Origin: Treponema sp. UBA3649
GTDB taxonomy: Bacteria > Spirochaetota > Spirochaetia > Treponematales > Treponemataceae
DNA length: 50,578 nt
Direction of reading: 5' to 3'
Assembly: GCA_002373325.1 (NCBI GenBank)
Contig: DFKI01000090.1
Span: 1-50,578 of the forward strand
Shown here: positions 48,635 through 50,578 of the stretch, piece after piece
How the letters are laid out: each line of letters opens with the position of its first letter
Position numbering within the stretch: the first letter of the stretch is position 1
Notes under the pieces: model-generated
Seen by the model: the letters and a program-made list of their open reading frames with translations, nothing else
Told to the model about the DNA's origin: nothing
The model's database searches: none
Translations under genes and position numbers: made by a program

Positions 48635-50191
48635 TCAACGCTCCCTGTCCTGCCATTTTTGCCGGCTTGCCTTCATCTCAATCTGCACGGGGATGTGGTC
48701 GAACCCCAAATCCTCACGCACCCTGTTTTTCAAATATGTCACATAGCTTTGAGGCACGTTCTCGGGTCTGGTGGCGAAAATCAAAAAGTTCACCGGGTTC
48801 ACGCTTGTCTGGGTGATGTAGCGTACCTTGAAATGGATGGCCTTGGTTGCGGGCGGAGGATATTTTGCGAGCCAGTCGTTCAGGGCAAGGTTCAATGCCG
48901 CTGTCTCAACTTTCCTTGTGAGCTGCCCGAAAATCATGAGCGCTGTGTTCATCAGGTTCTTGAGTCCGTCCCGGTTCTTTGCGCTGAGGGTGACAATCGG
49001 TGCCCACTGCATCTGCGCGAACATGGTCCTTATGTATTCGGCTGCCTTCTTTTCCGCCTTTGTGCTCTGGTCCTCCATCGTGTCCCATTTGTTCAGGATG
49101 AAAATGATTCCGCGTCCCCTCTCGTAGGCAAGCGAGGTGATTTTTTTGTCCTGCTCGGTAAGCCCGTCCTTCGCGTCAATCATCAGGAAAACGATGTCAC
49201 ATTCGTCAAGGGTTTTAATCGCGCGGTTTACGGAATAATACTCCACGTCCTCCGTCACCTTGCTTTTCCGCCTGATTCCGGCTGTGTCCAGAATCTGTAT
49301 GTCCTTGCCGTTGTAGCGGAAACTTCCTTCCACCACGTCCCTTGTGGTTCCGGCATAGTCGCTTACGATGCTTGCGTTCGTGTGTGTGAGCGCGTTGCTC
49401 AAGGTTGATTTTCCCGTGTTTGGTTTTCCGAGAATTGCGATGCGGATTGGTCTCTCGGTTTCAGATCCCTCAGTTACACGGCTGAAGTCCAGTCCTTCCA
49501 CCATCGCTTTTTCAAGTTCCGGCAGATTGTCTCCGTGGGACGCTGAGATGAGCGTGAGACTTTTGAATCCGAACTTGACGTAATTGTACGCGAGAGCCTC
49601 GTTTTTTCCTCCCTCGGTTTTGTTCACCGCCGCAATCAGTTTGTTCCAGTACGGCCTCAGGTGCAAAATCAGCTCCTCGTCCTCGGCTGTGATTTCGGTC
49701 GCGTCAAGAAGGAGAAGAATCCTGTCGGCTCTTGTGAGCATCTCAACTGTTTTCTCAACCACAAGGTCGTCCATCTCGCTCTCACGGCTGGTAAAGTCGC
49801 GGGTGAGCTTGTATCCTCCCGTGTCCATGAGATGCACCGGTTTTCCGTCAAGAAAGCAGGTTCCCTCCACCGGGTCCCTCGTAACTCCGGGAGTGGGGTC
49901 GGTGATGGCTCGGTTCGTATGGGTCAGGGCATTGAAGAGAGTCGATTTTCCTACGTTGGGACGGCCCGCGATCACAATCAGAGGAAGATTGAAATAAGCC
50001 TGGTCGGGATAAAATTTCTGTCCTGCCTTTTTTCTCTGGCTTTTGACCTCATCATCCCGATTTTTTTCGTCAGACTTGATTTCATTTGCATCCTGTGATT
50101 TTTCAAATGCGGAGACAATCTCCACGTCCTGCTCAGGATTTTTTACCGGCTTCGGTTTTGAGAAATCAGGCTTCTTCTTTTTTTTGCCCAT
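48635..50191 (-). CDS. der: Ribosome-biogenesis GTPase Der (EngA) with charged N-terminal extension
   Basis: A 518-residue double-GTPase needed for 50S subunit assembly. Residues 1-68 form a Lys/Asp/Glu-rich extension absent from typical Der (about 440-490 residues). G domain 1: AGRPNVGKSTLFNALTHTN, DTGG, and a G4 motif AVNKTEGG. G domain 2: LGKPNTGKSTLSNALTHTN, ILDTAGIRRKSKV and FILNKWD. The C-terminal KH-like domain holds ATKAIHFKVRYITQTSVNP and FATRPENVPQSYVTYLKNRV. ATG 50191 has GGGGGA upstream. The PTS IIC gene ends nine bases before it and merR begins one base after it, so the cluster is read as one transcript. Confidence 0.95.
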   Translation of the reverse strand: MGKKKKKPDFSKPKPVKNPEQDVEIVSAFEKSQDANEIKSDEKNRDDEVKSQRKKAGQKFYPDQAYFNLPLIVIAGRPNVGKSTLFNALTHTNRAITDPTPGVTRDPVEGTCFLDGKPVHLMDTGGYKLTRDFTSRESEMDDLVVEKTVEMLTRADRILLLLDATEITAEDEELILHLRPYWNKLIAAVNKTEGGKNEALAYNYVKFGFKSLTLISASHGDNLPELEKAMVEGLDFSRVTEGSETERPIRIAILGKPNTGKSTLSNALTHTNASIVSDYAGTTRDVVEGSFRYNGKDIQILDTAGIRRKSKVTEDVEYYSVNRAIKTLDECDIVFLMIDAKDGLTEQDKKITSLAYERGRGIIFILNKWDTMEDQSTKAEKKAAEYIRTMFAQMQWAPIVTLSAKNRDGLKNLMNTALMIFGQLTRKVETAALNLALNDWLAKYPPPATKAIHFKVRYITQTSVNPVNFLIFATRPENVPQSYVTYLKNRVREDLGFDHIPVQIEMKASRQKWQDRER

Positions 50192-50200
50192 CGTGTCCCC

Positions 50201-50578
50201 CTAGGATTCCAGCTTCAGGTCGCCGTCTTTAATCCATCCGATTTTTCTGAAAAAGAGTCCGAAAAGCCACGTGAGGATTCCCGGAAGAATGAAGCTGATT
50301 AAAATCAGTCCGAGCCAGTCCCATGCACCCGGCGTGATTGCGGCTCCTGCTGTCGGAGAGTACCATCCCGTGATTACTCCGATCTGTCCGACGAAACCGC
50401 ACGTTCCCATTCCGGATGACACCGCGGCTCCGTTCATCTGCATCTTGAAGACACAGGTTGAGATTGGACCCGTGATTGCCGAAGTGAGGATTACAGGAAG
50501 CCAGATTTTCGGATTCTTTACGATGTTGGGCATCTGGAGCATGGAGGTTCCGAGTCCCTGGGATACCAGCCCGCCCCA
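50201..50578 (-). CDS. PTS IIC-type membrane protein (PTS_EIIC_2 family), C-terminal part
   Basis: The frame enters from the right edge without a start and ends at 50201, giving about 125 C-terminal residues. It reads GGLVSQGLGTSMLQMPNIVK at the edge, then PKIWLPVILTSAITGPISTC, MGTCGFVGQIGVITGW, and a last hydrophobic helix LGLILISFILPGILTWLFGL. These are signatures of the PTS_EIIC_2 family, uncharacterised relatives of phosphotransferase IIC permeases that usually occur without IIA/IIB partners. The substrate is not known. It is upstream of der in the same tight cluster. Confidence 0.8.
   Translation of the reverse strand, partial: WGGLVSQGLGTSMLQMPNIVKNPKIWLPVILTSAITGPISTCVFKMQMNGAAVSSGMGTCGFVGQIGVITGWYSPTAGAAITPGAWDWLGLILISFILPGILTWLFGLFFRKIGWIKDGDLKLES

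Overview
The window reads as chromosomal DNA of a spirochaete, most likely a host-associated (rumen- or gut-type) Treponema. This is inferred from gene content, not from a marker gene: three methyl-accepting chemotaxis proteins, one behind a sigma-28-type promoter; type III glutamine synthetase; a bacterial XPB helicase paired with a helicase-associated partner; an Nfn-type transhydrogenase; a stand-alone AICAR transformylase; and many spirochaete-style lipoproteins. No rRNA, tRNA, CRISPR array, phage or intact insertion sequence was recognised. Both ends cut genes: a PD-(D/E)XK Rpn-family protein on the left and a PTS IIC-type membrane protein on the right.

Layout. 1-2150: Rpn fragment, FN3 lipoprotein, XRE regulator. 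2172-4455 (minus): ugd and uxs, which together make UDP-xylose from UDP-glucose. 4616-6978: nfnA-nfnB, an NADH/ferredoxin/NADP transhydrogenase. 7188-10508: hybrid histidine kinase and dual-receiver response regulator. 10545-13617 (minus): MFS transporter and asparagine synthetase. 14054-19923: chemoreceptor, NADP-glutamate dehydrogenase, second chemoreceptor. 19991-23104 (minus): large VIT/VWA surface protein. 23281-29904: XPB helicase, its helicase-associated partner, and a GH3-like/GHL10 fusion. 30076-33799: glnN and a tocopherol-cyclase-like gene. 33908-38603: dnaX-ebfC-recR, rlmE and a LysM/M23 peptidase. 38618-41257: TraB/GumN lipoprotein, alpha/beta hydrolase, frameshifted YczE-like membrane gene. 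41489-46867: third chemoreceptor, AICAR transformylase, acyl-CoA synthetase. 46875-50578 (minus): PTS IIC, der, merR, rsm22 in one tight cluster.

A nitrogen theme runs through the window. gdhA, glnN and asnB fix ammonia into glutamate, glutamine and asparagine, and nfnAB can supply NADPH for gdhA. Both glnN and asnB have a good promoter followed at once by a strong intrinsic terminator inside the 5' leader, so both look controlled by transcription attenuation. In glnN a competing hairpin with a six-base loop overlaps the terminator. gdhA instead has a 14-bp perfect palindrome just upstream of its promoter.

Other points of interest are a dispersed palindromic intergenic element (three copies, one expanded into a mirror-symmetric array of about six units per side), a cloverleaf-like element after gdhA, four genes whose -10 box lies only 5-8 bases before the start codon (candidate leaderless mRNAs), and a histidine kinase whose best-supported start codon is ACG. 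Promoter calls rest on consensus matching by eye and family calls on recognised motifs; no searches were run.
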